DNA of 64,000 nucleotides. It comes from Zantedeschia hybrid cultivar. Its lineage: Eukaryota; Streptophyta; Magnoliopsida; Alismatales; Araceae. The position numbers were made by a program, and so were the translations under genes. A model generated the notes under the pieces. That model searched no databases. It saw only the letters and a program-made list of their open reading frames with translations, and was not told the DNA's origin. Where the stretch lies: contig JARZZO010000008.1 in the NCBI GenBank assembly GCA_030544215.1, forward strand, positions 23,785,614 to 23,849,613. Direction: 5' to 3'. Shown here piece after piece: positions 22,222 to 33,579 of this stretch. Position 1 is the stretch's first letter. Each line of letters starts with the position of its first letter.

Positions 22222-22595
22222 TACGGATGTAAATTGGACGGACTGGGCTGGGTTATATGATAATTTGGGTCTATCTTAAATTCAAAATAGCCCAACTCAA
22301 ATTTCACCCAAGTTTAACCCAAATTCAATAATGAGTAGGTTGGGTTGGGTTAGATTAGGTTGGACTGACCTTATTTATAAATAATTTGTTAGAAGTATTT
22401 TACTTTTTGTATGAATTATTATAAGTTAATAAATTAAATTGGATCAGCCCATTTTCAACCCAATCCAAACAGATTTAACTATTGTCAACTTAAATTTAGC
22501 TTAATCTAATTTATATAACTTGGGCCAGTCCAATTTCCTTTAAATGAGTTGGATTGGGCTGGGCCACAGATTGATTCGCTCACTTGACAGTCCTA
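22222..22595. mobile_element. MITE family A, copy 2
   Basis: The 374-bp element has ends TACGGATGTAAATTGG and, inverted, TAGGACTGTCAAGTG. The TSD is ATGGCAGC (22214-22221) and ATGACAGC (22596-22603), 7 of 8. Its body matches copies 1 and 3. The 8-bp TSD and TAGGGATGT-type ends fit hAT. Confidence 0.7.
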
Positions 22596-22603
22596 ATGAC
22601 AGC

Positions 22604-23450
22604 AAACTTGGAAGCATGCCTTCCTCCTTCTCCCGAATTCTCTGATCCTTAACATGACATGTATATATATATATAGGCGCAAGTGGACTCAGCATTTGCA
22701 TGAGCTGCTGGCTTAGGCTTATATACATACATACAATGGCGGAGGAAGGAAATTTTGCTAAGGGAGGCCATTAAAAGGACTTAAAATATACAGTATCTTT
22801 ATGGATTAGTTGCATATAATTGTACATATCTGCAATTTTCAAAGGTTTGGGAAGGGGGAAGCCAAGGCTCCTGCCCCCTGGCTTCACCACACTATATATG
22901 AATGCTAATATGTGGCCATACTGTCTATTTTTCACATCATTCCCATATTAAAAAAATTATAAAAATTTAGATATTTAATTGGCTCTCTAGAGTTGTTTTC
23001 ATCTCTTGAAGTTGAATTTTCATTTTCCGATCATAAAATTCAACTATAACCATCTTATTAGATGATATGATTGATTTCACGATCAGTTGTGTAAAATTTT
23101 ATAAAAGTCTAAAAATTACCAATTATCCCTAGAGTTGTTCCGATTTTAAACTCAAACATCAATTAATGGGTTTAAACTCCGTGCAATCCATATATACATA
23201 CATTAATGTTTCGGAAGTGTTTCTTCTCCTAGAATATGACCTATACGTCAATTTATCTATCCATGCGTTCGTACGCAAAGATTCAGAGAGTAATTGGTCT
23301 CTGGTAGCTAGGACTGTCAAAATTAGGTGTATAGACCCATTTTAACAGATCTGTTTGAAACTCATTAGTGTCGGTATACCCATTTACCAGTTCTTTTGAT
23401 AATATGAGCATGAAATCTACTTTATTTGTAAGAAAAATTAGCATTTAAAA
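22604..23450. other. Intergenic, no gene seen
   Basis: AT-rich, with a short TATATATA run near 22664 and no supported frame. GGGGGAAGCCAAGGCTCC at about 22855 is low-complexity. Confidence 0.4.
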
Positions 23451-23990
23451 TAAATTAATTCTGGCGTGGGGTTCGTCGTGATCGGGGAATTCCAGTGATG
23501 ATGCACATAAGCATGCAGATCACAGCTTTCCCCGGTCCAGTCGAATCCAATGATTCGGCCGAATGAACTGATCCCAACCTGGGCGACCTCTCGTCACCGC
23601 AGCTGTCACCTGGGCCCGCCTTGCGTCCGCGCCCCCATTGTCCGCTTCCGTTATGGGCCAGTTGCTTAACGCACGGAGGACCTCTCCGTGCAAAGCTCGC
23701 CCGCGGGGACCATGCCTCCATTTGAGTTGATGTCATGATCTCAGAATCGAAAGCCCACAAGCTTTCTGGTGGGCCTCCAAGACGTGGCCTTTTGGTCGTG
23801 GGCCTCGGCCCGCAGGTCCGGATTGAGGGATTACATAACCCTGATTTGGACACAGATCCCCGCGGGGTCCATCCACACGTCATCTTTTGGACGCGAGTGG
23901 CGCCGAGCGTGCGTGTGTGGGGCCCACGCTGATGTAGAGCCTCCCAAGTTGTGGTACAAATCGGTTTTTAAATTTCTTTGCTGAGAGGTT
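23451..23990. other. GC-rich island, function unknown
   Basis: This block is sharply GC-richer than its surroundings and has overlapping open frames on both strands (for example 23883-23455 minus). None resembles a known protein. Its composition could mark a decayed first exon or promoter or a captured fragment. It has no visible TSD. Confidence 0.3.
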
Positions 23991-24438
23991 GGTGTGTTGT
24001 AGGGTAGATATAAAAAGAAATCCCTGCTAATGAGATGGAGGAAGTTTGGTTGTGAGATAGTGAAGTTAAGAGGGACTTCTGATGTGTTTTAAGATAAGAC
24101 CAGGAAACCTGGCGAGCCTCGGGCAGGCATATCCAAAATTCACACTGTTCCTGATGGGGGCCTTGGGTAATTGCCCGTTTAAGGGCCCCTAAATCCTCAC
24201 GCTTGCTAATCTAGATTGACTAACCACCTACATCTAAATGTTGAATTCCCACTATGTGGAATAGCAACACATCATGTTGATATGCTTTCAAAATATTACC
24301 TTCGTTCAAATAACATAAAGCACTACGTATATATGTAAGGTTCCATGTGGATGTTGAATACCTTGGTGGCCATCTCAGTTGGCCGGTTTTCAACATAAAA
24401 AGTCACAAAGGATGAGATAAACATGCTAACTTTCTAAT

Positions 24439-24839
24439 TAGGGATGTAAATTGGGCGAGTTGGACTGGGTTATGTGATAATTTAGATCTAATTCAAATTC
24501 AAAATAGTCCAACTCAATTTTAAATCAGTCCAGATTCAGTCCAAATTTAACTCAAATTCAGCTTAAATTCAACCCAAATTCAATAGTGAGTTGGTTGAGT
24601 TGGACTGACCCTATTTATAAATAGTTTGTTAAAAATATTTTACTTTTTGTATGAATTATTGTAAAAATCAATAAATTAAAGTGGGTCAACCTGTTTTCAG
24701 CCCAATTCAATTCAAATTTAACTAATGTCAACTCAAATATAGTCCAACCCAATTTATATAAGTTAGGCCAACCCATACCTCTTTAATATGAGCTGGGTTG
24801 GACTAAGCCACGAGCTGGCCCGCCCAATTGACACCCTTA
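24439..24839. mobile_element. MITE family A, copy 3
   Basis: The 401-bp element has ends TAGGGATGTAAATTGGGC and, inverted, TAAGGGTGTCAATTGGGC. Candidate TSDs are TTTCTAAT (24431-24438) and TTCGTAAT (24840-24847), 6 of 8. Its body is closely similar to copy 2, including ATTTTACTTTTTGTATGAAT. Confidence 0.7.
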
Positions 24840-25312
24840 TTCGTAATATTCTAATATTTTCCAAAGTTGACTGAAGATTCATATCTCGTGCAAAATTTCT
24901 TCTTGGGTCATACCTCCTAAAGGTGTTGGTTCGTGTAACATAAAATATTGTAATCTTCTTATTTTAAAGGTTTTTTTATTTTTAATCCCTCTAAGCTACT
25001 AAATTTTGAGAAAATGTCTATGTATAATCTTTCTATTTAGTAAAAGCTCCCTAGAAATTCACTTTATTTGAAAGGTTCTTTTCAGATTTTTTTTAAAAAA
25101 TATTTATGCACTTTTTTTTTGAATTTTTACGTTTTTATAAAATAACTTGAAATTTTGGGGAGTTATAAATTAATAGGAAGAATAAGAGGCCTTATTATGA
25201 AATAAGGTTCTTCGTAGGAATCCAAAACTGACCAAACATTGTTTTAAAATATTCAATTTTATAGTCTTCAAATTTTGACTTATGACAATTTCAGACTAAA
25301 AATTCCAAATGT

Positions 25313-25334
25313 TTATATATATATATATATATAT
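25313..25334. repeat. (TA)n microsatellite
   Basis: A pure TA/AT run directly abuts the start of the LTR at 25334, so it is also the insertion site. Confidence 0.85.
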
Positions 25335-26139
25335 GTTGCGAGAAAGTCCCGCGGACCCACAGCCCACGTAAGGTCACGTGTAAGGATCACGTAAGCAATT
25401 ACAAGTCCTCGACAAGCAAACTAAACCATAGACACCGAGAAGAGGATCCATGCTCCCGTGAGGGTTAATCCTCAAGGGGGCAATGCCTATCAAATGGCAT
25501 CTTTCGAGAAGAGCCGGGCTCTCAAAGAGGTTTCCCCAAACTCTCAGACCAGACTCTCAGGAGGACCAAATTTTCCCTTGCTCCCTTAGATAAGAGCCTG
25601 GCTTCTAAGGCTTCAAGATTGAGGTCTCCGACTTTCCGAGAAGACAGAGTCTCTTATGACAATTCAAATTCTCTCATGCCGGCCAACAGGTGAAAATTAT
25701 GGTCAATATACCGTAACTATCAATTTAAGGTAGGGTCCCACAATCTCCACCTTAGCTGGAGAGAGTGGATCACATATTCCAACCTGAAGACTTACGATCT
25801 CCTCAATCAAGGGGTCCAAATCGCGAGCCATCTACTAGCCGTTATGGAACTGTATTCCAGTGCCTCGCACGGAGGGCGGTATAAATATACTAGCCTCTCT
25901 CTAGAATAGGGAATGCACACTCATATCCAAAAAACCATAGTCACTCAACTCTCCTATCACTCAAGAATTTGACTTAGGCATCGGAGAGTCTTTTCTCTAC
26001 TTAGATGGAGACCTCTTGACCATTTTCTTCTTCTTGTAGGTCTTTATTTTGATCATCCTTTTTTTCAATATAAATTCTATTAAGTAGTCAGAGATTGGAT
26101 CAGACGGTCCTAAGCGTCTCCCAGCTTTTGACTGTTACA
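25334..26139 (+). mobile_element. LTR of a Tat-type Ty3/gypsy element, body missing
   Basis: The 806-bp LTR begins TGTTGCGAGAAAG and ends GACTGTTACA. A TATA box TATAAATATA is at 25880-25889, and GACTTAGGCATCGGAGAG follows (about 25971), matching the conserved R region of Tat-lineage LTRs. It is followed at once by TGATTGGCACCGTATGTAGG, which resembles the primer-binding region of such elements. No gag or pol follows, so this is a 5' LTR fragment of a truncated copy. Confidence 0.65.
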
Positions 26140-26160
26140 TGATTGGCACCGTATGTAGGA
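26140..26160 (+). other. Primer-binding-site-like sequence after LTR
   Basis: TTGGCACCGTATGTAGG directly follows the LTR end, resembling the TTGGCGCCGTCTGTGGG junction typical of plant Tat elements. It supports the plus orientation of the LTR. Confidence 0.5.
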
Positions 26161-27615
26161 ACCCTTTGCCCGTATACGCTCGCCTTCTCAGAAGACTATG
26201 ATGTGGCACAAGTGCTACAAGATTAATCCCATATCAGATGTTGAAAAGACGACCATATGCTTATAAGGCCGGTCCTCACCTTTTAAACCAAGAGACATCT
26301 TTTGAAGGACAAGACTCCACCTCCGTTTCGGAGACAATACTTCTTGGAGGCCGCATCGCTCTTTCGCATTGTCATCGGCAACAATCAATACGGAATTATT
26401 TAGTCCACATTTCTATGCCTCTATAATTTATGAGAAGACAAAGTTTGTATATAGACTTGAGTTCCAATAGATGGCGTTAATGTTGCAGGAAAGAACCGGC
26501 CTGGAAAGAACCTCAAGGGCATCTCAAACCCTCTGGAAAGAACAACTTTGTTAAGATCTGTCATGGAATCAATCATCTTCAATAGAAGGGACGAAGATCG
26601 AAGTGTGAGATTGGGCCCTTGGCTTGTACGCCTCACATTTGTCCATCATAGGAATAATTATTATTATCATCATATCTTCGCTGCTCATTTTATCAAATCC
26701 CAATTTTGTTTTTATCGGCCAAACGCGAAACGTCGGAATCGCTTCTCCACGGCTACATCCATCCACGCCAAGCGAAATAACCTACAGCTCAGATGGCCTA
26801 CCCTACATGCGCATGTGTGACGTCTAGTGTAAATAATTAATATTAGTAAATAAAATAATTAAAATGACTAAGAACTAAAGAAGCGTTGAATTTCTAATAG
26901 GCACTGAAATCAAATGACAGGTATAATATTTTAAAGAATGCAGATTTCTAAACCCCGTCGGAAGAAAGTTTACCTCGTTTATCATGTTAGTAGAGAGTTT
27001 GTAAAATGCTTTTTGTCAACGCCGGAGAGAATATTGTGCACTAGTTATAGATTGATTACTTTGAACAAGGGCAGTTTTGAATTTCTGAAATCCATCTTTC
27101 TGCATTCATCCCTCATTGCAAGACTAGCATTTTTTTTTTCTTTTTGATAAAGAGAGTTTATAGAGTTCCCCTAATGGAAAAAGTATAGGTACTAACATTT
27201 AAATTAATGTTTCACCTTTTGATTTTTTCTCTTTTTTTTTTTTTTTTTTTGTATCACCGTGACAGCTCCCACTTTTTCCAACAGTTATTCCATCTTCTGA
27301 ATTTCCGAAAGTTTCACCGTAAAAGGTAACAAATTTGCCCTCATCCGAAAGAGAAGATGGAAGGAAGGTTTGAATCAACCTTCTAGAGATCCATCGGGCC
27401 TTTCGCTTTCGGATTAGATGTTTATTAAAAACAGGGATTAACATAACAAAAGAATGGATCATGAACCGGCCTCCACCTCCACTCATAGTCAGCAGTTTCG
27501 CTCAACGGGAGGTGCGGTCTTACATATCATCGTCTTATGGGATGTTGTATAACTAGCCAAGTTAGTAAGGGATGGTTCTCCACTCATTTGGTCGCTGTGA
27601 TCTTGTACAAAGGCA
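26161..27615. other. Intergenic, retroelement debris, poly(T)
   Basis: About 26220-26300 contains ATGTTGAAAAGACGACCATA and CTTATAAGG, LTR-like phrases of an unassigned element. A poly(T) run is at 27232-27250. There is no supported gene. Confidence 0.35.
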
Positions 27616-27619
27616 GTGG

Positions 27620-27885
27620 CAGATCTAACGTTAATTTAGTGAAATCTTGGGATTTCATTAGATTTTGTCAAGTGTAAGTCTTGGGATCTCATTAAATTTT
27701 GTTAAGTTCACTAGTCTAATCTAATGTAGTCTAACTCGAGACCGTATTGACCCAATTCAGTACTTCACTAGTTTAATCCAAGACTCTGTATGACCTAACT
27801 TAAGATCTCACCTATTCAACCATACTTATAACTTACTGTCTGAACGATCCCATTAAATAAAATTGAAATTTTTGCATCTGCCATG
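27620..27885. repeat. Dispersed repeat C, copy 2
   Basis: Related in order and orientation to 21186-21395: GGGATCTCATTAAATTTTG, ACTCGAGACC, CTGTATGACCTAACTTAAGA, then CTGAACGATCCCATTAAA. No coding capacity. Confidence 0.45.
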
Positions 27886-28006
27886 CCACATGCCACTGTA
27901 TTATAGTTGTGGGCATTTTCCGGTGGGTGCCTCGTGGTTCTCCGTCTAGACGAGGCACTTATGAGTCAAGAGGACTATAAATTTTCTCTCTCTCGTACAC
28001 ACATTA

Positions 28007-28030
28007 CAGAGAGAGAGAGAGAGAGAGAGA
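28007..28030. repeat. (GA)n microsatellite
   Basis: A run of about 12 GA units in the region upstream of the peptide gene. Confidence 0.85.
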
Positions 28031-29700
28031 ATGATTCACATATGAGGGAACAAAGCCGGCAGCTTCGTAAAGGTCGAACAGATGGAGACAGAAACCAGAA
28101 GTGGGACTGAGAGAGACCATCACTTGGAAAAACAAAAGAAGAAAAATTAGAAACGCAAAACAACATAGAACCCCCACTCCACACGTCCACACGGATCCCA
28201 TTCCCAAGTCCCATTGAAGCACACCCTTCTCACCGCCCCACTGGAACCAAATTCTCGTCCCATTCTGGGCGGCGCGGGCCTTTCTGCACGGACGGCCCAA
28301 TTCTGGGGCAGCGTCGGCGCTGTACCATCTTTTGAATGCTGTGTTGACCTCCACGCCAACACCACATGGGCCGGACCGGGCCTTCCAAAAAAACCGTCAC
28401 ACGGCACATTACCACAATTACCCCTAAGCTTTGAGCAAATCGCATTTAGATCACAAGATGACGATGTAACCAATGGCATTTAGCGACCACCATGGGTTGG
28501 AAACTTGGATATATACCTCCCACACCCTTGATGTGAAAGCACGCTAGAATGCGCTTGCTTGAACTTTGGCGTTGAGTATGAAATAAAGGAACTGTGTGTG
28601 TGCAATATGTGTGTCGTCCACGCTCGAGCAACTCGAAGCTGTCATGTGTTCTTTGGTGCCCAGAGCCCCACACTGGGCGCATGCTCCATACAAAAGAAAG
28701 AAAGAGATGCATAGAAACGAACAAGCCGATTCTTATTAACAATTCGGCGAAGCACAAGGGCTGGATCGGGGAGTTTGGCAAGTTTATGTTGGGGGAAGCG
28801 ATTCCTTGGAAGGAAGAACTTGGCGTTGCTTTCCTAACAGCTCCTTCCCTTCTAGACGGAGGCAGGAGATGCATGGGTGGGTGGGAGTGGGAGAGGCGAT
28901 CATCCCCATGGATAGAGCTGCTGCTCGTGTAGACATTGTGTGGAAGGAACCCCCCTCTCTCTCTCTCTCTCTGTGAAAGCGTCCCTACATTAACATGACA
29001 CCTTCCAAGCAAAAAACTACATATAGTATAACTCTATCGTAAACTCCGTGGTGCCCAAACCCAATCATTAGCCACTTTTCCGCATCCTCTGCTAACACCC
29101 TATCAGATCAGGACGCACCCGTCACTCCCGCTCCAAAAGATCAGATAGGGAATGCAACCAGCTGTGCCACTCCTTCGTGGGACTACTTGTTGATGTTACT
29201 GTTGATACGTCATTACTCTAATACGGTAATTGATTTCATGTACCAGTTAATAAAATAGAACGTCTCCGTAGTTATACATGCATCCGAGTTACAATTTTCT
29301 CCTAGTGGCAGATACATACATAGAGAGCGAGAGATATAAATGATGCTGACGGTGCTTGGACTAGGATTCCAGAGTCAGAGGCCGGCGGCTTCCTGGGGAG
29401 TGGCAGCGTCATCTTCCCCTCGTCGCCGCCCGCGAAGCTTCCACGCGGCGCAGCTGCGAGAATTCAAACAACAGTGCATGTTACAGCATGGCATGGATGG
29501 GTTTTCGCATTCCCGTACATGTTATGTGCAAGGGAGAAACGGCAAAAGTTTATTAGGATTGTTAAAGGAATTTGACTGCGCGCGCCAACAAAAAACTTGA
29601 TCCCCACGCCTCTCTCTCCATTCCCTTCCACTTCTATTCGTCTCTTTCTTTCCCTTCCCATCCCCGACGCGACACCACCCCCTCGTCCACCCTCCCAGCG
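28031..29700. other. Upstream region of the secreted-peptide gene
   Basis: Mixed-composition sequence with several overlapping frames on both strands (for example 28446-29012 minus, 29340-29600 plus) but none with recognisable protein content. A CT run is at about 28955-28972. It is read as the promoter and intergenic region of the gene at 29921. Confidence 0.35.
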
Positions 29701-29702
29701 CC

Positions 29703-29709
29703 CATAAAA
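29703..29709 (+). promoter_or_regulatory. Likely TATA box of the peptide gene
   Basis: CATAAAA in the context CCCATAAAAGGGG, about 215 bp upstream of the ATG at 29921. A pyrimidine-rich leader follows. The assignment is by sequence and position only. Confidence 0.5.
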
Positions 29710-29920
29710 GGGGACTCGAGCCGCCCCTTCGTGAAGTCCCCCATCAACCTAAAACCCCCCAGAGCGCTTCTCCCCAAGGTCTCTGCTTTCTCTCCCTCTC
29801 TCTGGTCACCCTCCCGGCCAGCCCGCCTCACAAGAAGGAAGAAGGTGCAGCAAGTGTGACGGTAGCAAGAGGCGCTTTTGAGAGCTCATCGTCTTGTCCT
29901 GCCCTTTCCTTTCCCCAGCT

Positions 29921-30208
29921 ATGGCCGCACGCATCACAGGGTTCTTGGCGTTCGCGGTCGTCTTCCTCTTCTTGTTGTCGGCGAATCCTGCGCACGCCAG
30001 GAAGCTCTTGGGCGGAGACGCGCGGAAAGCTCCTTCCTTGGAAGGCGCCTTGGTGTTGAGCGCGCTGCCGAAGGGCGGCATGCCGTCCTCAACCCCCAGT
30101 CCTGGGATTAACAGCGCGGACGTCGTCGGGGAGAGGCTATCCGCGGGGCGCACGGCGCCCATCGAGCGCATGCTGGGGTCGGTGCCGAGCCCCGGTGTTG
30201 GGCACTAG
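29921..30208 (+). CDS. Small secreted peptide precursor, PIP/PIPL (SGPS-type) related
   Basis: The intronless 95-codon frame encodes a probable signalling-peptide prepropeptide. Residues 1-26 form a signal peptide (basic start MAARITG, hydrophobic core FLAFAVVFLFLLS, AHA cleavage site). A variable, hydrophilic middle follows. The protein ends exactly in SVPSPGVGH, close to the C-terminal S-G-P-S-x-x-G-x-G-H signature of PAMP-induced peptides and PIP-like peptides, which are released in the apoplast and sensed by RLK7-type receptors. A second, internal LPKGGMPSSTPSPGIN (about 49-64) looks like another motif copy, also reminiscent of the related IDA core. Position 88 is Val where the family usually has Gly. 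The ATG at 29921 was chosen because the signal peptide starts there. Family membership is by motif only; a different post-translationally processed peptide class is possible. Confidence 0.7.
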   Translation: MAARITGFLAFAVVFLFLLSANPAHARKLLGGDARKAPSLEGALVLSALPKGGMPSSTPSPGINSADVVGERLSAGRTAPIERMLGSVPSPGVGH

Positions 30209-31860
30209 CCAAGCTCCGCTTCCAACCTGTCCTCAGCTTCCCCTGCGGCTAGCTAGCCTCCCTTTCTCCGCTGCTCTCCTGGGATTCCCATTCTTTGAGG
30301 TTTTGGTAGAACGGACAATTTTTTTCCGTTGCTTACAATTTTGTTGTTTGTTCCTTCGAAGGGGGTTCTTTTTTACTTGCTCGGTTACATAACTTAACTG
30401 TGCATATTTACATACATATATATATATGTATCCTCTTTCTTTCCCTTTTTGTTTTCTCAGCTGAGAGACAAGTACTGGGATTCATCTGTTGCAATGTGGC
30501 TTTGGTTTGTGTATAGTATGGGTTAATGTTTGCGTAGAAGAATTGCATTGGTCACGGTCGTATATATCTCTCACTTGTTTTGTGTGGAGGGCATTTACGA
30601 TGGCACGATTTCATTGTGTTAACCGTGATCGATAAATCTGCATCGCCCAATTACGAAAAAGAAGATAACTGTCCAGCCCACTAAAAAATCGATGGTCTAC
30701 GAAACTTAAAGCAATAGGATACAGCCCAGGCTATAAGCTGGACAGAGGACGAGATGGTGGTAGATAAATGCATGTGGGACCCAGATACACTTCGATCTCA
30801 GTGTGTCAGATGCTCATAGCCCCGTCTCATAGTCTGTTGCTTATGTTGTACTTGGTTGCTCGCAAAACTTAACCTCGACCGTCCAACAGATGGGCCGCCC
30901 TCACAATCACAGATAGTCCTCTATAGATTTTAAACGTGATTCACAGAATTCTACCGTCCAAATCCTTGCTAGAGGTTGCGAAGATACGTGGATGCCCCGT
31001 TCGTACAAGAACAGGAATGGGCAGGAGGGTCACCCCGATTGAAACTTAAATAGGGCAAAAAAGAGAAAGAAGAAATAAACAGAGCACGATTGAGAATTCT
31101 CGGATTGGCATGAAGCACTACTCGTGAATCTAGTGTGGGACTAATTAATTAATTCATTTCTAACATACAAAGGACCCATTAAACAAGAGGGGGGTACTCT
31201 CAAATCGAAGAATCGGATCACTGCAACATGTTTAGAGACCTCTTCTCCAAACAACTCAGAAAGTAACAAAAAGTGAAGCAAATTGTACGAAGGACAAAGG
31301 GAGTACAAAAAAAGCCAGGAACGGTGGGCATCCAGGTTCAGTGGGAAACGGGGAATGGTCCACTGATCATACGATCCAAGTCCATAGCTGGATTTTGGAG
31401 CTATTCCAGGGAATCGACCGTGGATGGGGCTGAGTATTTTGCCTAATCTATGCACACGATGTCATTAATTAGGAATCGGGGTTTAGGTGCTAATAATTAG
31501 GCCTTCTGATGAGATAACCTTTTGTCTCGAAGCCACGACGACCATTCCAATCGGGACGAAGAGACGGCCGCCTGGCCATCCTGGGCTCCCTTCTGCCCAA
31601 CAAGACACGTCTCCGGGATATTCGGGCCGGCGTACACAAATCAAACAAACTGAGGTCCAGATGAAATCCCAAAACTGTGATCCTGACCTCTTTCGCCTTC
31701 CCTTTCATTTTCATGGCCCATGGTGGCCGTGAGGGGGAGTGTTGGCTATTGGCCTATGGTGGCTTTGGACAATTAATTCTATATCGGTTTCTAAATTATG
31801 GTTCCAGTGCATATAAGTATGTGCCTCTGAATCTCAACACTGTAGTTTTGAGATTTCATC
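30209..31860. other. 3' UTR of peptide gene, then intergenic
   Basis: T-rich sequence after the stop (30209-about 30560) fits a 3' UTR, with a short TATATATA run at about 30417-30430. Beyond it no gene is supported. Frames at 31141-31455 minus and 31487-31732 plus have no recognisable content. Confidence 0.35.
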
Positions 31861-32176
31861 TTGAAATTATTGGGTAATCCAACTCAAAACATTAAGACAA
31901 TAAGTGAAGTAGGCATCATCTATTAAACAATATTTGATTTTGTCCTTTTTTCTAATACATGACTATTTTAACACGCCCCCTCACGTACAAGTCGATTTTA
32001 AGTTCTGTCACGTGGACCGCAAATATGGGGTGCGCAGCCCAGTTCGTAACCATGGGCTCCGATACCATCTTACAAACCACAAAATTCAGGTGTTGAGTTT
32101 GAAGAGATCCAAGATCATAAGTACTGACCACAACTGAAATTAACCGATCTAAGATTATTATATAGCCGCTCCAACA
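31861..32176 (-). mobile_element. TRIM-type short retroelement
   Basis: On the minus strand: a 5' LTR-like part from 32176 (TGTTGGAGCGGCTATATAA) to about 32068; a primer-binding site TGGTATCGGAGCC (32067-32055), one base from the initiator-Met tRNA complement; a short spacer; a purine-rich GTGAGGGGGCG (31984-31974); and a 3' LTR-like part from 31973 (TGTTAAAATAGTC) to 31861. The two terminal parts resemble two different LTR types found elsewhere in the window. It may therefore be a recombinant. It has no coding capacity. Confidence 0.6.
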
Positions 32177-32684
32177 GACCCGATGTTGAGAGCCGTGGAG
32201 GGTGGCGATTGGCTCCATCAGATTACGATGATGGATCGCTGGAAATTGGCAAAAAGAATTTGATTTTGTGAGACTAAAAACTGACACTAGTTCATTTGAC
32301 ATGTATCATGAGAATATTATATATATACATCAAGATATATTTACAAAATGCGTCAAAGGCTTGCGCTATTAATATCGTTTTGGATCCCTTCCTTGTTTTT
32401 AAATTTGGTTGACACATCCCCTATTGATGCCCTTAGACCACGGTCATCTCCTTCCCCACTCGAAAGGAAAGGTGACCAAGTCATCCCCTCTAATGGGCTA
32501 ATCTAGATAGGAAAAGTTTGAAGTAGCTAATTAGCTCTTGAGAGGAAAAGGAAAGCATAGGTGGATTGTACCCTCAGGACATCCTCTCAGTTTTCCCTTT
32601 TGGTTTGTTCTTACTCTTACTGCACAGAGGGGTAAGCCTCGGATCCCGATGAAAAGAGTAGCTTCCTGTCTTTCACCAAATGCA
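32177..32684. other. Intergenic, no gene seen
   Basis: Unremarkable AT-rich sequence between a TRIM and a MITE. Confidence 0.4.
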
Positions 32685-32982
32685 GGCCGTGTTTGGCGTA
32701 ATTTTCATTTGAAAATATTTTTGTATTTTTATTTAGTTATTTTTTATAAAAGTCATTAGATCTTGAAAATTATTTATGTGATATTTTACTTGTATTTTGA
32801 TTTTCAACTAAAAATTACAGAGAAAGAATTTTTAAGATTAAAAAAAAAGTGAGATTATTACAAAAGAGTTGACTTTTATAATAAATTTAAATTAATTATT
32901 ATATATATCTCTCTCAACTCATTCTATAAAAGAAATAAAAGCTAAAAATAACTTTCAGGTAAAAATTTTGGCAAATACGCCC
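32685..32982. mobile_element. MITE with GGCCGTGTTTGG-type ends
   Basis: The ~298-bp element has left end GGCCGTGTTTGGCGTAATTTT and inverted right end GGGCGTATTTGCCAAAATTTT. The interior is AT-rich. No certain TSD was found, so the superfamily (Harbinger-like or other) is undecided. Confidence 0.55.
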
Positions 32983-33307
32983 ACCAGCTACTCGTAGCTA
33001 TGGATTAAAATAGGCAACACTCGTTCATGGGCACGGTCGAATACTCCACATTGCAAACAAATAGGGGTCGACCACCGCGTCTTGTAGTAGAAGTGTACGT
33101 GGGGATTACTAAACTTGCCCTTTTAAATGCCGGAACAAAAAAAAATGTCATGAAAATAAAGGTTGATATTGATCACAACGATTGTTATTTTATTAGCACC
33201 TGATAGATCATTTTGGAACCATCCAACCCGGATATTCAACAGGGATCTAATTGGATACCGGATTAGGTGTGGATACAGCATGTCGGAACCTGACTTCGGT
33301 AAGAAAC

Positions 33308-33579
33308 TCTTACAAATCACAAAACTCAGGTGTCAAGTTTGAAAGGCCCAAGATTATAAACACTGGCCACAACTGAAATTAATCGATGTAAGACTATATA
33401 TTATATAGCCGCTCCAACACTCTCCCTCATGGTCAAGATGGACCGTAAAAATTAGATAACAAGAGGTGGCGCACATTAGAAGATAAAGTCTGGGTGTTGA
33501 GTTAGAAGGGCCCAAGATCATAAGCATTGGCCACAACTGAAATTAACCGATGTAAGACTATTTTATAGCTGCCGCAACA
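33308..33579 (-). mobile_element. TRIM-type short retroelement, second copy
   Basis: Two direct LTR-like units on the minus strand, from 33579 (TGTTGCGGCAGCTATAAAAT) and from 33419 (TGTTGGAGCGGCTATATAAT) to 33308, share TCTTACATCG, AATTTCAGTTGTGGCCA and ATCTTGGGCC. The gap between them is under 100 bp and ends in the purine-rich CATGAGGGAGAG just before the second unit, as expected of a polypurine tract. The whole is only 272 bp. Confidence 0.65.

Noticed and set aside
23455..23883. 142-codon minus frame in the GC-rich island
   Set aside because: Composition reflects GC content; no domain, no splice signals, and equal-length frames exist on the other strand.
28446..29012. 188-codon minus frame upstream of the peptide gene
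   Set aside because: Low-complexity Ser/His/Arg content with no recognisable domain; probably chance.
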